From positions 62,001 to 126,000 of the forward strand of contig NZ_JACVPN010000004.1 of the NCBI RefSeq assembly GCF_018881855.1: 64,000 bases of DNA, given 5' to 3'. The notes beneath the pieces were generated by a model. It saw only the letters and a list, made by a program, of their open reading frames with translations. It had not been told where the DNA came from and searched no databases. Position numbers and translations under genes: made by a program. The stretch is from Polynucleobacter sp. MWH-Berg-3C6. Lineage in GTDB: Bacteria > Pseudomonadota > Gammaproteobacteria > Burkholderiales > Burkholderiaceae. Position 1 is the stretch's first letter. Each line of letters starts with the position of its first letter. Positions 34,201 to 46,209 of this stretch are shown here, piece after piece.

Positions 34201-34743
34201 ATGAGCACACGTTTTCAAGAACACTATCAACAAAAAGTTGTTGCTGATTTGATTACCAAGTTTGGTTACAAGTCTGTAATGGAAGTTCCACGTATCACCA
34301 AAGTAACCCTCAATATGGGTTTAGGCGATGCAGTGAACGACAAGAAGATTATCGAAAATGCAGTTGGTGATTTAACTAAAGTTGCAGGCCAAAAGCCAGT
34401 TGTAACTAAGGCTAAAAAAGCGATTGCTGGTTTCAAAATTCGTCAAGGCTACCCAATCGGTGCCATGGTGACATTGCGCGGTCAGCGCATGTACGAATTC
34501 TTGGATCGTTTCGTTACTGTTGCATTGCCACGCGTACGTGACTTCCGCGGCATCTCCGGTAAGGCATTTGACGGCCGTGGTAACTACAACATCGGCGTTA
34601 AAGAACAGATCATTTTCCCTGAAATTGAATACGACAAGATTGATGCCCTCCGTGGTCTCAATATCAGTATTACGACGACTGCTAAAACCGACGAAGAAGC
34701 AAAAGCTTTGTTGGCAGCATTCAAATTCCCTTTCCGCAATTAA
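34201..34743 (+). CDS. rplE: 50S ribosomal protein L5
   Basis: L5 binds 5S rRNA in the central protuberance. The 180-residue protein includes the [18 protein letters not shown] segment and the C-terminal [20 protein letters not shown]. It follows rplX by 16 bases. Confidence 0.98.
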   Translation: MSTRFQEHYQQKVVADLITKFGYKSVMEVPRITKVTLNMGLGDAVNDKKIIENAVGDLTKVAGQKPVVTKAKKAIAGFKIRQGYPIGAMVTLRGQRMYEFLDRFVTVALPRVRDFRGISGKAFDGRGNYNIGVKEQIIFPEIEYDKIDALRGLNISITTTAKTDEEAKALLAAFKFPFRN

Positions 34744-34752
34744 GAGGCTAAC

Positions 34753-35058
34753 GTGGCAAAACTATCCCTGATTGAGCGCGAGAATAAGCGCGCAAAAACT
34801 GTAGAGAAGTACGCTGCCAAGCGTGCTGAACTCAAAGCGATCATCGCTGATCAATCCCGCAGCGATGAAGAGCGCTATGAAGCTCGCTTGAAGCTACAGG
34901 CACTTCCACGTAACGCAAGCCCGATTCGTCAAAGAAATCGTTGTTCATTAACCGGTCGCCCACGTGGCACATTCCGTAAGTTCGGTTTGGCTCGTAGCAA
35001 GATTCGTGAAATCGCCTTCCGTGGCGAAATCCCCGGTTTAACCAAGGCCAGCTGGTAA
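34753..35058 (+). CDS. rpsN: 30S ribosomal protein S14 (zinc-free type)
   Basis: S14 is in the 30S head. The GTG start at 34753 gives 101 residues starting [15 protein letters not shown]. It is the long form lacking the CxxC zinc motifs of the short type. The C-terminus [12 protein letters not shown] is typical. Confidence 0.98.
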   Translation: MAKLSLIERENKRAKTVEKYAAKRAELKAIIADQSRSDEERYEARLKLQALPRNASPIRQRNRCSLTGRPRGTFRKFGLARSKIREIAFRGEIPGLTKASW

Positions 35059-35082
35059 GCGGCGAAAGAATTAGGAGAACTC

Positions 35083-35478
35083 ATGAGTATCAGCGATCCA
35101 ATCGCCGACATGTTGACCCGGATCCGCAATGCGCAAGCAGTGCAGAAACCGCTAGTCACAATGCCGTCGTCAAAAGTTAAAGTAGCTATTGCAAAAGTTT
35201 TGCAAGATGAAGGCTATATCGAAAGTTTCGAAATCAAAGGTGAGGCTGCTAAGCCAGTACTTCACATTGATCTCAAATACTATGCAGGCCGTCCTGTTAT
35301 CGAGCGTATCGACCGTGTATCCACACCAAGTCTGCGTATCTATAAAGGCCGCCATGACATTCCAGAAGTAATGAATGGCTTGGGCATTGCAATTATTTCA
35401 ACCCCTCAAGGCGTAATGACAGACCGTAAAGCACGTGCAACAGGCGTGGGCGGCGAAGTTATTTGCTACGTAGCTTAA
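35083..35478 (+). CDS. rpsH: 30S ribosomal protein S8
   Basis: S8 binds the central domain of 16S rRNA; in E. coli it represses the spc operon. The 131-residue protein starts [18 protein letters not shown] and ends in GGEVICYVA, both standard. AGGAG precedes the ATG. Confidence 0.98.
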   Translation: MSISDPIADMLTRIRNAQAVQKPLVTMPSSKVKVAIAKVLQDEGYIESFEIKGEAAKPVLHIDLKYYAGRPVIERIDRVSTPSLRIYKGRHDIPEVMNGLGIAIISTPQGVMTDRKARATGVGGEVICYVA

Positions 35479-35488
35479 GGAGCGAAAT

Positions 35489-36022
35489 ATGTCCCGCGTA
35501 GGTAAATCACCAATTACAGTTCCTAAGGGAGCTGAAATCAGCATCAACGGTGCAAACATTACTGTTAAAGGCCCATTGGGTACTTTGACGCATAACTTGC
35601 ATCCTTCTGTTGGTTTGAAACAAGCAGATGGCGTATTGACAGTTGTTTTAAATAACGACTCACCAGAAGCTGGTGCCCAGTCAGGTACTGCCCGCGCTTT
35701 GGTAAACAACATGGTTGTTGGCGTTACTTCTGGCTTTGAGCGCAAGCTCAGCTTGGTAGGCGTTGGTTATCGTGCTCAAGCCCAAGGCGAAACATTGAAG
35801 TTGCAGTTGGGTTTCTCACACGACATTATTTACAACCTGCCAAAGGGTGTAAAAGCTGAGACTCCATCTCAAACTGAAATCATTATCAAGGGTTCCAACA
35901 AGCAGCAAGTTGGCCAGGTCGCAGCTGAAGTTCGCGCATATCGTTCACCAGAGCCATACAAAGGCAAGGGTGTTCGCTACGTGGATGAGGTTGTGCACCT
36001 GAAAGAAACTAAGAAGAAGTAA
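35489..36022 (+). CDS. rplF: 50S ribosomal protein L6
   Basis: L6 lies near the sarcin-ricin loop and the factor-binding centre. The 177-residue protein has two repeated alpha/beta domains; [14 protein letters not shown] near the C-terminus is diagnostic. It is ten bases after rpsH. Confidence 0.98.
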   Translation: MSRVGKSPITVPKGAEISINGANITVKGPLGTLTHNLHPSVGLKQADGVLTVVLNNDSPEAGAQSGTARALVNNMVVGVTSGFERKLSLVGVGYRAQAQGETLKLQLGFSHDIIYNLPKGVKAETPSQTEIIIKGSNKQQVGQVAAEVRAYRSPEPYKGKGVRYVDEVVHLKETKKK

Positions 36023-36035
36023 GCGAGATTAGAAA

Positions 36036-36389
36036 ATGAATAAAGACGAATCCAGACAAAGACGTGCTCGGCAGACTCGTATTCGCATTGCCGAAGCATT
36101 GGCAAATCGCTTAACAGTTATCCGTAGCAATTCACATATTTCTGCACAGGTATATAGCCCATGCGGAACCAAAGTTGTAGCAGCTGCTTCAACAATGGAA
36201 AAAGATTTGCGCCAAGCGATCAAAAACGGCGGCAACGCTGACGCTGCAAAACAAATCGGCAAGTTAGTTGCTGAGCGTGCTGTTAAGGCAGGCATTGTTG
36301 ATGTTGCTTTTGATCGTTCCGGTCATCGTTACCACGGCCGTATTAAGGCCTTAGCTGAAGCTGCGCGTGAAGCCGGCCTGAAGTTCTAA
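36036..36389 (+). CDS. rplR: 50S ribosomal protein L18
   Basis: L18 carries 5S rRNA into the 50S subunit with L5. The 117-residue protein has a basic N-terminus and [20 protein letters not shown] near the end. It is 13 bases after rplF. Confidence 0.98.
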   Translation: MNKDESRQRRARQTRIRIAEALANRLTVIRSNSHISAQVYSPCGTKVVAAASTMEKDLRQAIKNGGNADAAKQIGKLVAERAVKAGIVDVAFDRSGHRYHGRIKALAEAAREAGLKF

Positions 36390-36407
36390 TAGGGTTTAGG
36401 AAAAAAC

Positions 36408-36926
36408 ATGGCAAAAATGCAAACTAAGATGCAAAACGAAGAGCGTGATGATGGTCTTCGCGAGAAGATGATCGCTGTTAATCGTGTAACTAAAGTGGTT
36501 AAGGGTGGTCGTATTCTCGGCTTCGCTGCACTCACTGTAGTTGGCGATGGCGATGGCCGCATCGGCATGGGTAAAGGCAAATCAAAAGAAGTTCCAGTTG
36601 CTGTTCAAAAAGCAATGGACGAAGCTCGTCGCAAGATGATCAAGGTTTCCTTGCGCAAAGGTACTTTGCAGCACACCGTTACTGGTCAGCATGGCGCATC
36701 ACGCGTTTTGATCTCTCCAGCTAAAGACGGTACTGGAATTATTGCTGGCGGCCCAATGCGCGCCATTTTCGACGTAATGGGTGTAACTAACGTTGTTGCT
36801 AAGTCACTTGGTTCTACAAACCCATACAACTTGGTTCGTGCAACGATTGATGGTTTGAGCAAGATGAGTACTCCTGCTGAGATTGCTGCTAAACGCGGTA
36901 AGTCAGTTGAAGAGATTCTCGGCTAA
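36408..36926 (+). CDS. rpsE: 30S ribosomal protein S5
   Basis: S5 is at the mRNA entry tunnel and affects accuracy. The 172-residue protein has the double-stranded-RNA-binding-like domain with [19 protein letters not shown], then the S5 C-terminal domain. AGGAAA precedes the ATG. Confidence 0.98.
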   Translation: MAKMQTKMQNEERDDGLREKMIAVNRVTKVVKGGRILGFAALTVVGDGDGRIGMGKGKSKEVPVAVQKAMDEARRKMIKVSLRKGTLQHTVTGQHGASRVLISPAKDGTGIIAGGPMRAIFDVMGVTNVVAKSLGSTNPYNLVRATIDGLSKMSTPAEIAAKRGKSVEEILG

Positions 36927-36950
36927 GACCAAAAGATTAGGAATCTATAA

Positions 36951-37139
36951 ATGACAACATCTAACACTAAAGTCAAACTGCAATTAGTACGCAGCTTGAT
37001 CGGCACACGCGAAAGCCATCGTGCAACTGTACGTGGCTTAGGCCTTGGTCGTATCAATTCAGTTTCTGAATTGGAAGACACTCCAGCTGTTCGCGGCATG
37101 ATTAATAAAGTTTCTTATCTAGTTAAAGTTGTTGGCTAA
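36951..37139 (+). CDS. rpmD: 50S ribosomal protein L30
   Basis: L30 is a small surface protein. The 62-residue product contains [20 protein letters not shown] and is of the usual bacterial length. It stands between rpsE and rplO, its fixed place. Confidence 0.97.
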   Translation: MTTSNTKVKLQLVRSLIGTRESHRATVRGLGLGRINSVSELEDTPAVRGMINKVSYLVKVVG

Positions 37140-37163
37140 CTAGCAAGTAAATAGGCGAAGAAT

Positions 37164-37604
37164 ATGCAACTCAATACACTCAAGCCCGCAGAGGGCTCCA
37201 AGAAAAACCGTCGTCGCGTAGGTCGCGGCATTGGTTCTGGTCTTGGTAAAACTGCTGGCCGTGGTCACAAAGGTCAAAAATCCCGTTCCGGTGGTTTCCA
37301 CAAAGTTGGATTCGAAGGTGGTCAGATGCCTATGTACCGTCGTTTGCCAAAACGCGGTTTCGTATCTTTGACACGTCGTCACGTTGGCCAAATTACTTTG
37401 AATGACTTAGCAAAAATCAACTTGCCAGAAGTGGACTTGTTGGTATTGAAAGCTCATGGCTTTGCTGGTGAGCAAATCAATGCAGTGAAAGTTATTAAAA
37501 CTGGTGAACTCAAGATTGCTGTAACCCTCAAGGGCATTACAGCTACTGCCGGCGCTAAAGCAGCTATCGAAGCAGCTGGCGGCAAATTAGTTGAAGCAGC
37601 TTAA
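37164..37604 (+). CDS. rplO: 50S ribosomal protein L15
   Basis: L15 acts late in 50S assembly. The 146-residue protein has the long Gly/Arg-rich N-terminal extension ([20 protein letters not shown]) that penetrates 23S rRNA. It lies 18 bases before secY. Confidence 0.98.
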   Translation: MQLNTLKPAEGSKKNRRRVGRGIGSGLGKTAGRGHKGQKSRSGGFHKVGFEGGQMPMYRRLPKRGFVSLTRRHVGQITLNDLAKINLPEVDLLVLKAHGFAGEQINAVKVIKTGELKIAVTLKGITATAGAKAAIEAAGGKLVEAA

Positions 37605-37622
37605 TAGGTCTTTTCAGTAAAT

Positions 37623-38960
37623 ATGGCATTAGCACCTACCACTAACGCAGGCACTGCAACAGCAGGAGGCAAGTTTGGCGAATTACGTCAGCGCTTGATC
37701 TTCTTGGTGTTGGCTTTGCTCGTGTTCCGTTTGGGTGCTCACATTCCAGTTCCTGGTATTGATCCAGACCAATTGGCTCAGTTATTTGCAGGTCAAAAAG
37801 ACGGCATCTTGGGAATGTTTAACTTGTTCTCAGGCGGCGCTTTATCGCGCTTTACTGTGTTTGCTTTGGGAATCATGCCTTACATTTCTGCATCGATCAT
37901 CATGCAGTTAATGACAATTGTTGTTCCTTCTTTAGAGGCTTTGAAAAAAGAAGGCCAAGCAGGTCAACGTAAGATTACTCAGTACACCCGCTACGGTACT
38001 GTGCTCTTGGCTACATTCCAAGCACTAGGTATTTCCGTTGCTTTGCAAGCTCAACCTGGTTTAGTAATTAACCCAGGCTTGATGTTTGAATTGAACACTG
38101 TAGTTACTTTAGTAACTGGCACGATGTTCTTGATGTGGCTCGGTGAGCAAATTACTGAGCGCGGTTTAGGTAACGGCATTTCAATCATCATTTTCGGCGG
38201 TATCGTATCTGGCTTGCCTTCTGCGATCGCCAGCTTGCTTGAGTTAGTTCGTACTGGCTCGATGAATATTATTTCTGCATTGTTGATCGTGGTGATTTGC
38301 GTTGCAGTGACTTATTTTGTGGTGTTTGTAGAGCGCGGTCAGCGCCGTATCTTGGTGAACTACGCTAAGCGTCAAGTGGGCAACAAGATTTATGGCGGCC
38401 AATCTTCCTACTTCCCATTGAAGCTAAACATGGCAGGTGTTATTCCTCCAATTTTTGCTTCTTCTATTATTTTGTTTCCTGCAACGATTGCTGGCTGGTT
38501 TACATCAGGCGAGCCAACCAATATGTTCAGCAGAATTATTAAAGACTTGGCTGCTACTTTGGCCCCAGGTCAGCCTGTTTACACCATTCTGTACGCAGCG
38601 GCGATTATTTTCTTCTGCTTCTTTTATACCGCCTTGGTATTTAACAGCCGCGACACCGCTGAGAACCTAAAGAAGAGTGGTGCATTTGTTCCGGGTATTC
38701 GCCCAGGTGATCAAACAGCCCGTTACATCGACAAGATCTTGGTGCGTTTGACATTAGCTGGTGCGATTTACATGGTTTTGGTTTGCTTGCTGCCAGAATT
38801 TTTAGTCTTGAAGTACAACGTGCCGTTCTATTTCGGCGGTACTTCATTGTTGATTATTGTTGTTGTTGCAATGGATTTCATGGCTCAAGTTCAGTCATTT
38901 GTGATGCAGCAGCAGTACGGCTCTTTGATGAAAAAAGCCAACTTTAAGATGGGCGCCTAA
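37623..38960 (+). CDS. secY: Preprotein translocase channel subunit SecY
   Basis: SecY forms the protein-conducting channel of the inner membrane with SecE (also in this window) and SecG. The 445-residue protein has ten predicted membrane spans. Recognised segments include [15 protein letters not shown] and [17 protein letters not shown], and the cytoplasmic loop [19 protein letters not shown]. It is four bases before infA. Confidence 0.98.
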   Translation: MALAPTTNAGTATAGGKFGELRQRLIFLVLALLVFRLGAHIPVPGIDPDQLAQLFAGQKDGILGMFNLFSGGALSRFTVFALGIMPYISASIIMQLMTIVVPSLEALKKEGQAGQRKITQYTRYGTVLLATFQALGISVALQAQPGLVINPGLMFELNTVVTLVTGTMFLMWLGEQITERGLGNGISIIIFGGIVSGLPSAIASLLELVRTGSMNIISALLIVVICVAVTYFVVFVERGQRRILVNYAKRQVGNKIYGGQSSYFPLKLNMAGVIPPIFASSIILFPATIAGWFTSGEPTNMFSRIIKDLAATLAPGQPVYTILYAAAIIFFCFFYTALVFNSRDTAENLKKSGAFVPGIRPGDQTARYIDKILVRLTLAGAIYMVLVCLLPEFLVLKYNVPFYFGGTSLLIIVVVAMDFMAQVQSFVMQQQYGSLMKKANFKMGA

Positions 38961-38964
38961 CTGA

Positions 38965-39183
38965 ATGTCTAAAGACGATGTAATTCAGATGGCGGGTGAG
39001 GTTGTAGAGAATTTGCCGAACGCGATGTTTCGCGTGAAGCTTGAAAACGGACATGTGGTTCTAGGGCACATTTCCGGAAAGATGCGGATGCATTACATCC
39101 GTATTTTGCCGGGAGATAAGGTGACGGTGGAGATGACTCCTTACGACCTGACGCGCGCCAGAATCATATTCCGAGCGAAGTAA
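38965..39183 (+). CDS. infA: Translation initiation factor IF-1
   Basis: IF-1 blocks the A site during initiation. The 72-residue S1-like OB-fold protein contains [20 protein letters not shown] and ends ARIIFRAK. It is only four bases after secY, so translation is probably coupled. Confidence 0.97.
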   Translation: MSKDDVIQMAGEVVENLPNAMFRVKLENGHVVLGHISGKMRMHYIRILPGDKVTVEMTPYDLTRARIIFRAK

Positions 39184-39217
39184 AGATTAAGTAGTACCTA
39201 TTTTTAAGAGGTGAGTT

Positions 39218-39334
39218 ATGAAAGTTTTAGCATCCGTTAAGTGTATTTGCAGAAATTGCAAGATCATTAAGCGCAAACGCGTTGTGCGCGTGATCTGTTC
39301 TTCAGACGCACGTCATAAGCAGCGTCAAGGCTGA
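39218..39334 (+). CDS. rpmJ: 50S ribosomal protein L36 (zinc-binding type)
   Basis: L36 is the smallest ribosomal protein. The 38-residue product starts [20 protein letters not shown] and ends [11 protein letters not shown]. The zinc ligands Cys11, Cys14, Cys27 and His33 are all present, so it is the zinc (C+) form. AAGAGGTGAG precedes the ATG. Confidence 0.97.
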   Translation: MKVLASVKCICRNCKIIKRKRVVRVICSSDARHKQRQG

Positions 39335-39358
39335 TCTGGTTAATTAAGAGGAAATCTC

Positions 39359-39724
39359 ATGGCACGTATCGCTGGGGTAAACATCCCAAATCATCAACAT
39401 ACTGTTATCGGTTTAACAGCAATTTTTGGCATTGGCACAACTCGTGCACGCAAAATTTGTCAGACCACAGGTGTTGCAATCGACAAAAAAGTTAAAGATC
39501 TTACTGACGCTGACTTGGAAAAGTTGCGTGATGAAGTAGGTAAGTTCATCACCGAAGGTGACCTTCGTCGTGAAGTAACTATGAGCATCAAGCGTTTGAT
39601 GGACTTAGGTTGCTATCGTGGCGTACGTCATCGTAAGGGCTTGCCTGTCCGTGGACAACGTACTAAGACAAATGCGCGCACCCGCAAGGGCCCACGTAAG
39701 TCTGGCATCGCACTGAAGAAATAA
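39359..39724 (+). CDS. rpsM: 30S ribosomal protein S13
   Basis: S13 is in the 30S head and bridges to the 50S subunit. The 121-residue protein starts [15 protein letters not shown] and ends with [17 protein letters not shown] near the C-terminus. AGAGGAAA precedes the ATG. It is the first gene of the alpha-type block, yet no separate promoter is obvious. Confidence 0.98.
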   Translation: MARIAGVNIPNHQHTVIGLTAIFGIGTTRARKICQTTGVAIDKKVKDLTDADLEKLRDEVGKFITEGDLRREVTMSIKRLMDLGCYRGVRHRKGLPVRGQRTKTNARTRKGPRKSGIALKK

Positions 39725-39742
39725 TCAAGAAAGTTTATTGAC

Positions 39743-40150
39743 ATGGCAAAACAACAATCCGCTTCCGCCGCTTCACAGCGCACTCGTAAGAAGGTTAAAA
39801 AGAACGTTGCTGACGGTATCGCGCACGTTCATGCTTCTTTTAACAACACCATCATTACGATCACTGATCGTCAAGGAAATGCGCTTTCTTGGGCAACTTC
39901 TGGCGGCCAGGGCTTCAAGGGCTCACGTAAATCAACACCTTTTGCTGCTCAGGTAGCTGCAGAAGTTGCTGGTAAAGCTGCCGTTGAATGCGGTATCAAG
40001 AATTTGGAAGTTCAGATCAAGGGCCCAGGCCCAGGTCGTGAATCAGCAGTTCGCGCTTTGAACTCTTTGGGTATCAAGATCACTGAGATTCAAGACGTAA
40101 CTCCAGTTCCACACAATGGTTGCCGTCCTCCTAAGCGTCGTCGTATCTAA
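39743..40150 (+). CDS. rpsK: 30S ribosomal protein S11
   Basis: S11 lies on the platform near the mRNA exit. The 135-residue protein has [20 protein letters not shown] and ends [10 protein letters not shown], as usual. It follows rpsM by 18 bases and is separated from rpsD by a structured gap. Confidence 0.98.
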   Translation: MAKQQSASAASQRTRKKVKKNVADGIAHVHASFNNTIITITDRQGNALSWATSGGQGFKGSRKSTPFAAQVAAEVAGKAAVECGIKNLEVQIKGPGPGRESAVRALNSLGIKITEIQDVTPVPHNGCRPPKRRRI

Positions 40151-40267
40151 GCTGGGAAGTTGGTAGTACAAGTTTTAGTAGTTTTTTATTAAAAGCCCAC
40201 TGTTCATCTGATTTAAAGGATGAACTCACCGCCGGTCGCAAGACTGCGGCAAAGAAAGGAAAGCATC
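40151..40267 (+). promoter_or_regulatory. rpsK-rpsD gap with paired elements near the S4 start
   Basis: A 117-base gap. GTTCATC (40202-40208) pairs with GATGAAC (40219-40225). A second stem, CCGC (40229-40232) with GCGG (40246-40249), encloses GGTC-GCAA-GACT with a GCAA tetraloop. The ribosome binding site AAAGGAAAG follows. S4 is a known autoregulator in other bacteria; a binding site here is a guess. Confidence 0.45.
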
Positions 40268-40891
40268 GTGGCACGTTACTTAGGGCCTAAGGCCAAATTA
40301 GCACGTCGGGAAGGTACCGACTTATTTTTAAAGAGCGCACGTCGCGCCCTGTCAGACAAGTGCAAGTTAGATACTAAGCCTGGTCAACATGGTCGTACAT
40401 CTGGCTCAAGAACATCTGATTACGGTAATCAATTGCGTGAAAAGCAAAAGGTTAAGCGTATCTATGGCGTATTAGAGCGTCAATTCCGTCGTTACTTCGC
40501 AGAAGCTGAGCGTCGTAAGGGCAATACTGGTGAAACATTGCTCCAGTTGCTTGAGTCACGTCTCGACAACGTGGTTTATCGCATGGGCTTTGGTTCAACA
40601 CGCGCAGAAGCACGTCAATTGGTTTCCCATTGCGCAATTTTGCTCAATGGCAGCCCAGTGAACATCCCATCTATTCAGGTTAAGCCTGGTGATGTGGTTG
40701 CGATTCGTGAGAAAGCGAAGAAGCAAGCGCGTATTACAGAATCACTCAATTTGGTTCAGCAAATGACTGCTATCAGCTGGGTTTCAGTTGACGCGGCTAA
40801 GCTGGAAGGAACATTCAAGCAAGTGCCTGACCGTGAAGAAATCAGCGGTGAAATTAATGAAAGTTTGATCGTCGAATTGTATTCACGCTAA
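40268..40891 (+). CDS. rpsD: 30S ribosomal protein S4
   Basis: S4 starts 30S assembly and is a translational repressor in other bacteria. The GTG start at 40268 gives 207 residues starting [20 protein letters not shown]. An ORF opening at 40220 would add 16 unlike residues and is rejected. The S4 RNA-binding domain (about 97-160, with [20 protein letters not shown]) is intact. Confidence 0.97.
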   Translation: MARYLGPKAKLARREGTDLFLKSARRALSDKCKLDTKPGQHGRTSGSRTSDYGNQLREKQKVKRIYGVLERQFRRYFAEAERRKGNTGETLLQLLESRLDNVVYRMGFGSTRAEARQLVSHCAILLNGSPVNIPSIQVKPGDVVAIREKAKKQARITESLNLVQQMTAISWVSVDAAKLEGTFKQVPDREEISGEINESLIVELYSR

Positions 40892-40914
40892 TTAGGCACT
40901 CTCAAGGAAAAAAT

Positions 40915-41895
40915 ATGCAAACAAATTTGCTCAAGCCAAAAATTATTTCTGTTGAAGCGCTTACCGCCAACCAAGCTAAGGTTGTTATGGAGCCGTTCGA
41001 GCGTGGCTATGGCCACACACTCGGAAATGCATTACGTCGCGTACTCTTGTCCTCAATGGTTGGTTACGCGCCAACTGAAGTAGCAATCGCAGGCGTTGTT
41101 CATGAGTACTCTACTTTGGATGGCGTTCAAGAGGATGTAGTAAATCTCTTGTTGAACCTCAAAGGTATCGTATTCAAGTTGCAGTCACGTGATGAAGTTA
41201 CTATCAATTTGCGTAAAGAAGGCCCAGGCGTCGTTACAGCAAAAGATATTGATCTCCCACATGATGTAGAAATCATGAATCCTGATCACGTTATCGCTCA
41301 CTTGTCTGCTGGTGGCAAGTTGGATATGCAGATCAAGGTTGAAAAAGGCCGTGGTTATGTACCAGGTAACGTACGTCAATATAACGACGAAACTACCAAG
41401 ATCATTGGCCGTATCGTGTTGGATGCTTCATTTAGCCCGGTAAGCCGTGTTAGCTATGCAGTTGAGTCTGCTCGTGTTGAGCAACGTACCGACCTCGATC
41501 GTCTCGTAATGACTATCGAAACAAACGGTGTGTTGTCTCCTGAAGAGGCAATTCGTCAGGCAGCCAGCATCTTAGTTGATCAGTTAGTTGTATTCGCAGC
41601 TCTTGAGAGCAGTGAAGTTTCTGGCGATCTCGCACCAAGCCGCTCTTCAATGGTTGATCCAATGTTGATGCGTCCGGTTGATGATCTCGAACTCACAGTT
41701 CGCTCTGCAAACTGCTTGAAGGCTGAGAACATTTACTACATCGGTGACTTGATTCAACGTACAGAGAATGAATTGTTGAAGACGCCTAATTTGGGTCGTA
41801 AGTCTTTGAATGAAATTAAAGACGTATTGGCTGCTCGTGGCTTAAGTCTTGGCATGAAACTCGAAAGCTGGCCTCCAGCTAACCTCGAGAAATAA
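40915..41895 (+). CDS. rpoA: RNA polymerase alpha subunit
   Basis: RpoA dimerises to scaffold RNA polymerase, and its C-terminal domain binds UP elements and activators. The 326-residue protein has the N-terminal domain (about 1-230, with [18 protein letters not shown]) and the C-terminal domain (about 250-315, with [20 protein letters not shown]). It is 23 bases after rpsD. Confidence 0.98.
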   Translation: MQTNLLKPKIISVEALTANQAKVVMEPFERGYGHTLGNALRRVLLSSMVGYAPTEVAIAGVVHEYSTLDGVQEDVVNLLLNLKGIVFKLQSRDEVTINLRKEGPGVVTAKDIDLPHDVEIMNPDHVIAHLSAGGKLDMQIKVEKGRGYVPGNVRQYNDETTKIIGRIVLDASFSPVSRVSYAVESARVEQRTDLDRLVMTIETNGVLSPEEAIRQAASILVDQLVVFAALESSEVSGDLAPSRSSMVDPMLMRPVDDLELTVRSANCLKAENIYYIGDLIQRTENELLKTPNLGRKSLNEIKDVLAARGLSLGMKLESWPPANLEK

Positions 41896-41911
41896 TTAGA
41901 AAGGAAGCATC

Positions 41912-42307
41912 ATGCGTCACGGAAACGGCTTACGCAAACTAAATAGAACATCATCACATCGCTTGGCGATGCTGCGCAATATGTCCAATTCACTTTTGGA
42001 GCACGAAGTCATTAAAACGACTTTGCCAAAAGCTAAAGAATTGCGCATGGTTGTTGAGCCTTTGATTACCTTGGGTAAAAAAGATAACTTAGCAAACCGT
42101 CGCTTGGCATTCAATCGCACACGTGATCGCGATATCGTAGCCAAGCTCTTTACAGAACTCGGTCCACGTTACGCAACACGTCCAGGTGGCTACCTTCGTA
42201 TTTTGAAGTTCGGCTTCCGTCATGGCGACAATGCACCTATGGCATTGGTTGAGTTGGTTGATCGTCCAGAAGTTGAAGAAACAGCAGTAGTAGCTGAAGA
42301 GGCTTAA
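41912..42307 (+). CDS. rplQ: 50S ribosomal protein L17
   Basis: L17 lies at the tunnel exit rim. The 131-residue protein starts [17 protein letters not shown] and ends in a short acidic Val/Ala/Glu tail after about residue 118. It is the last gene of the ribosomal block, followed by a strong terminator. Confidence 0.98.
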   Translation: MRHGNGLRKLNRTSSHRLAMLRNMSNSLLEHEVIKTTLPKAKELRMVVEPLITLGKKDNLANRRLAFNRTRDRDIVAKLFTELGPRYATRPGGYLRILKFGFRHGDNAPMALVELVDRPEVEETAVVAEEA

Positions 42308-42322
42308 GTCTCTCAGTTGCGC

Positions 42323-42351
42323 AAAAAGCCAGGCTTCGGTCTGGCTTTTTT
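42323..42351 (+). terminator. Terminator after rplQ
   Basis: A stem with AAAAAGCCAG on the left and CTGGCTTTTTT on the right has a loop containing a C(TTCG)G element. It ends in seven T. It closes the ribosomal protein region. Confidence 0.9.
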
Positions 42352-42368
42352 CATTTACGGGTTATAAA
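42340..42368 (+). promoter_or_regulatory. Possible promoter of cutA, predicted leaderless
   Basis: TATAAA at 42363-42368 lies six bases before the cutA ATG, so transcription should start at or next to the start codon. The -35 is poor (TCTGGC, 42340-42345) and overlaps the rplQ terminator. There is no Shine-Dalgarno. Confidence 0.4.
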
Positions 42369-42374
42369 TACAGC

Positions 42375-42725
42375 ATGCATCAAAACTCTCCAGCAAATGC
42401 CGATGACCTCTTGGTGGTTGTGACTAGCCTTCCTAATTTGGAGGCTGCTACAGCCTTGGCTAGAGCTCTGGTAGAGGCTCACCTTGCGGCTTGTGTCCAG
42501 ATTAGCGAAGGGTTGTATTCGGTTTATCGCTGGGAAGGTAAAGTTTGTGAAGAGCAAGAGGTGCTCCTGTCTGCCAAAACTATCCCACATCGATGGGATG
42601 AGATTTGTGCATTCATTAAGGAAAGCCACCCTTACAAACTTCCAGAAATTTTGGCTTTTTCACCAAAACAATATGAGCAGCAATATGGCGAGTGGGTGCA
42701 AGCTGAGGTAAATTCAAAGCCATGA
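42375..42725 (+). CDS. cutA: CutA1 divalent cation tolerance protein
   Basis: CutA1 is a small trimeric ferredoxin-like protein linked to copper and other metal tolerance. The 116-residue product has VVVTSLPNLEAATALARALVE near the start and LAACVQISEGLYSVYRWEGK, both family marks. It overlaps dsbD by four bases (ATGA). The same cutA-dsbD pair is found in E. coli, so the annotation is well supported. Confidence 0.93.
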   Translation: MHQNSPANADDLLVVVTSLPNLEAATALARALVEAHLAACVQISEGLYSVYRWEGKVCEEQEVLLSAKTIPHRWDEICAFIKESHPYKLPEILAFSPKQYEQQYGEWVQAEVNSKP

Positions 42726-44398
42726 GAATGCCATCCTATCTGAAAATGCTCATCGCATTGCTTGTGCTGTTGGCAGCCCAAGTTTTTGCTGCGCAAGATT
42801 TCTTGTCGCCAGAAAAAGCATTTCGGGTGGAAGCGACTTGGCTGGAAAATTCCAATCAAATTGAGATTGAGTTTATTCCTGCCAAGGGCTATTACATCTA
42901 TCAAGAGTCGCTTAAATTTGATGTCGGCACAGAGGCTTCGAGGCTATATAAAATAAGCCCTTCATTACCATTAGGCATCGAAAAGTTTGATGAAACTTTT
43001 CAGAAAAAACTGCAGGTTTATAAGCAGCCATTCATGGTTTTATTGGCCGTTAAACCGGTTGCTGGAAAGCCGATTCATGCAGAGGTAACTCTACAAGGGT
43101 GTGCTGAGGCTGGTATTTGTTATCCACCTATGACCTTAAAGTTTTTATTAGCCGGGCCTGGCGTAAAGGCTGCGCCGATACCAGAAATTTTTGAGGGACA
43201 AAAAACTCAAAGTCCGTCTCAAGGTGACTTTAGTCTGGCCGATTTATGGCGTGAGCGAGATGACGTGAACGCAATCGGTCGTTTCTTGGCGAATACTTCC
43301 ACTGCGTATTTATTCTTAGCTTTCTTTGTTTTAGGTCTTGCCCTAGCATTCACGCCTTGCGTATTGCCAATGCTACCGATTTTGTCGAGCATCATCTTTG
43401 GTTCCCAGGGTGGCAAAACGATTTCTAAAGGGCGCGCGAGCCTTTTGGCCCTATCGTATGTTTTGGGCATGGCCTTGATCTATGCATTGGCCGGAACCCT
43501 GATGGCAGCCCTTGGCGGAAGCGTTCAAAGAGTCCTACAAAGCCCGGTTGCACTGATTGCCTTTGCCTTATTGCTATTGGCCCTGTCAGGCAGTCTATTT
43601 GGCCTCTACGAGCTTCGTTTGCCCAATTCCTGGCATCAGCATGTTGATAGGCTGGCGGGCCGCCAGAAGGGCGGCAGCGTCTTTGGTGCCTTCGCCTTGG
43701 GAGGCATTTCTACTTTGGTAGCCAGCCCCTGCATTACTGCCCCGTTAGCAGGAGTTTTAGCCTTTATTGCTCAAACTGGGTCTATGAGCCTAGGTGCGGG
43801 TTTGCTATTCGTGATGGCCCTGGGGATGGGTCTGCCACTTCTCTTTATTGCGATTGAGGCTCGTATTCTGATTCCGTCTACCGGAATTTGGATGATCTGG
43901 CTTCAGAGGACTTTGGGTGTGTTGCTAGTGGCAACGGCAGCTTGGATTGCATCTCCTTTAATTCAAAAAACGGATCAAGTTGGCAGTGAAAAAACAATCA
44001 ATGGACAAAAAGTACATCAGGTTGGCGACCTATCTTTCTTGGCCATTCATTCGTCAGCGGAATTAGATGTGCAATTGATCAAAGCAAAGCAAGAGCAAAA
44101 ATTAGTCATGCTCGATTTTTATGCTGATTGGTGTATCAGTTGCAAAGAGATGGAATTGAATACTTTTGCTAATGCAGAAGTTAGCAAAGAATTAAAGCAA
44201 TTTATTTTGCTACAAGCGGATGTAACTACGAATAGTTCAGACAATCAAGCATTGCTGAAACGCTTTGGCTTATTTGGGCCGCCAGGTATTTTGATTTTTA
44301 ATCAGAACTCGGAAGAGCTAAAAGCTCAGCGAGTGATTGGCTATATGCCGCCCCAGCGTTTTATTGAGCGCTTAAAGCAAGCAGTCAATCAGAAGTAA
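42722..44398 (+). CDS. dsbD: Thiol:disulfide interchange protein DsbD
   Basis: DsbD passes electrons from cytoplasmic thioredoxin to periplasmic DsbC, DsbG and cytochrome c maturation proteins. The 558-residue protein has a signal peptide (about 1-23), an N-terminal periplasmic domain with Cys127 and Cys133, and a membrane domain of eight or so spans with Cys213 (FTPCVLPMLP) and Cys337 (SPCITAP). A C-terminal thioredoxin domain with WCISC (Cys471, Cys474) completes it. All six redox cysteines are present. It overlaps the cutA stop by four bases. Confidence 0.96.
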   Translation: MRMPSYLKMLIALLVLLAAQVFAAQDFLSPEKAFRVEATWLENSNQIEIEFIPAKGYYIYQESLKFDVGTEASRLYKISPSLPLGIEKFDETFQKKLQVYKQPFMVLLAVKPVAGKPIHAEVTLQGCAEAGICYPPMTLKFLLAGPGVKAAPIPEIFEGQKTQSPSQGDFSLADLWRERDDVNAIGRFLANTSTAYLFLAFFVLGLALAFTPCVLPMLPILSSIIFGSQGGKTISKGRASLLALSYVLGMALIYALAGTLMAALGGSVQRVLQSPVALIAFALLLLALSGSLFGLYELRLPNSWHQHVDRLAGRQKGGSVFGAFALGGISTLVASPCITAPLAGVLAFIAQTGSMSLGAGLLFVMALGMGLPLLFIAIEARILIPSTGIWMIWLQRTLGVLLVATAAWIASPLIQKTDQVGSEKTINGQKVHQVGDLSFLAIHSSAELDVQLIKAKQEQKLVMLDFYADWCISCKEMELNTFANAEVSKELKQFILLQADVTTNSSDNQALLKRFGLFGPPGILIFNQNSEELKAQRVIGYMPPQRFIERLKQAVNQK

Positions 44399-44416
44399 CT
44401 AACTCGTTGCTTGAGC

Positions 44417-46094
<1,678 letters not shown>

Positions 46095-46209
46095 GTCCTG
46101 AAGCTATTGTAAAATCACGCCAAATCATGAAATATCTCATGGTGTTGGGTAAAAAGGTTGTAAATGCAGGGCCCAAACACTTTTAGGAATTTTTGCCAAG
46201 GTAAACATA

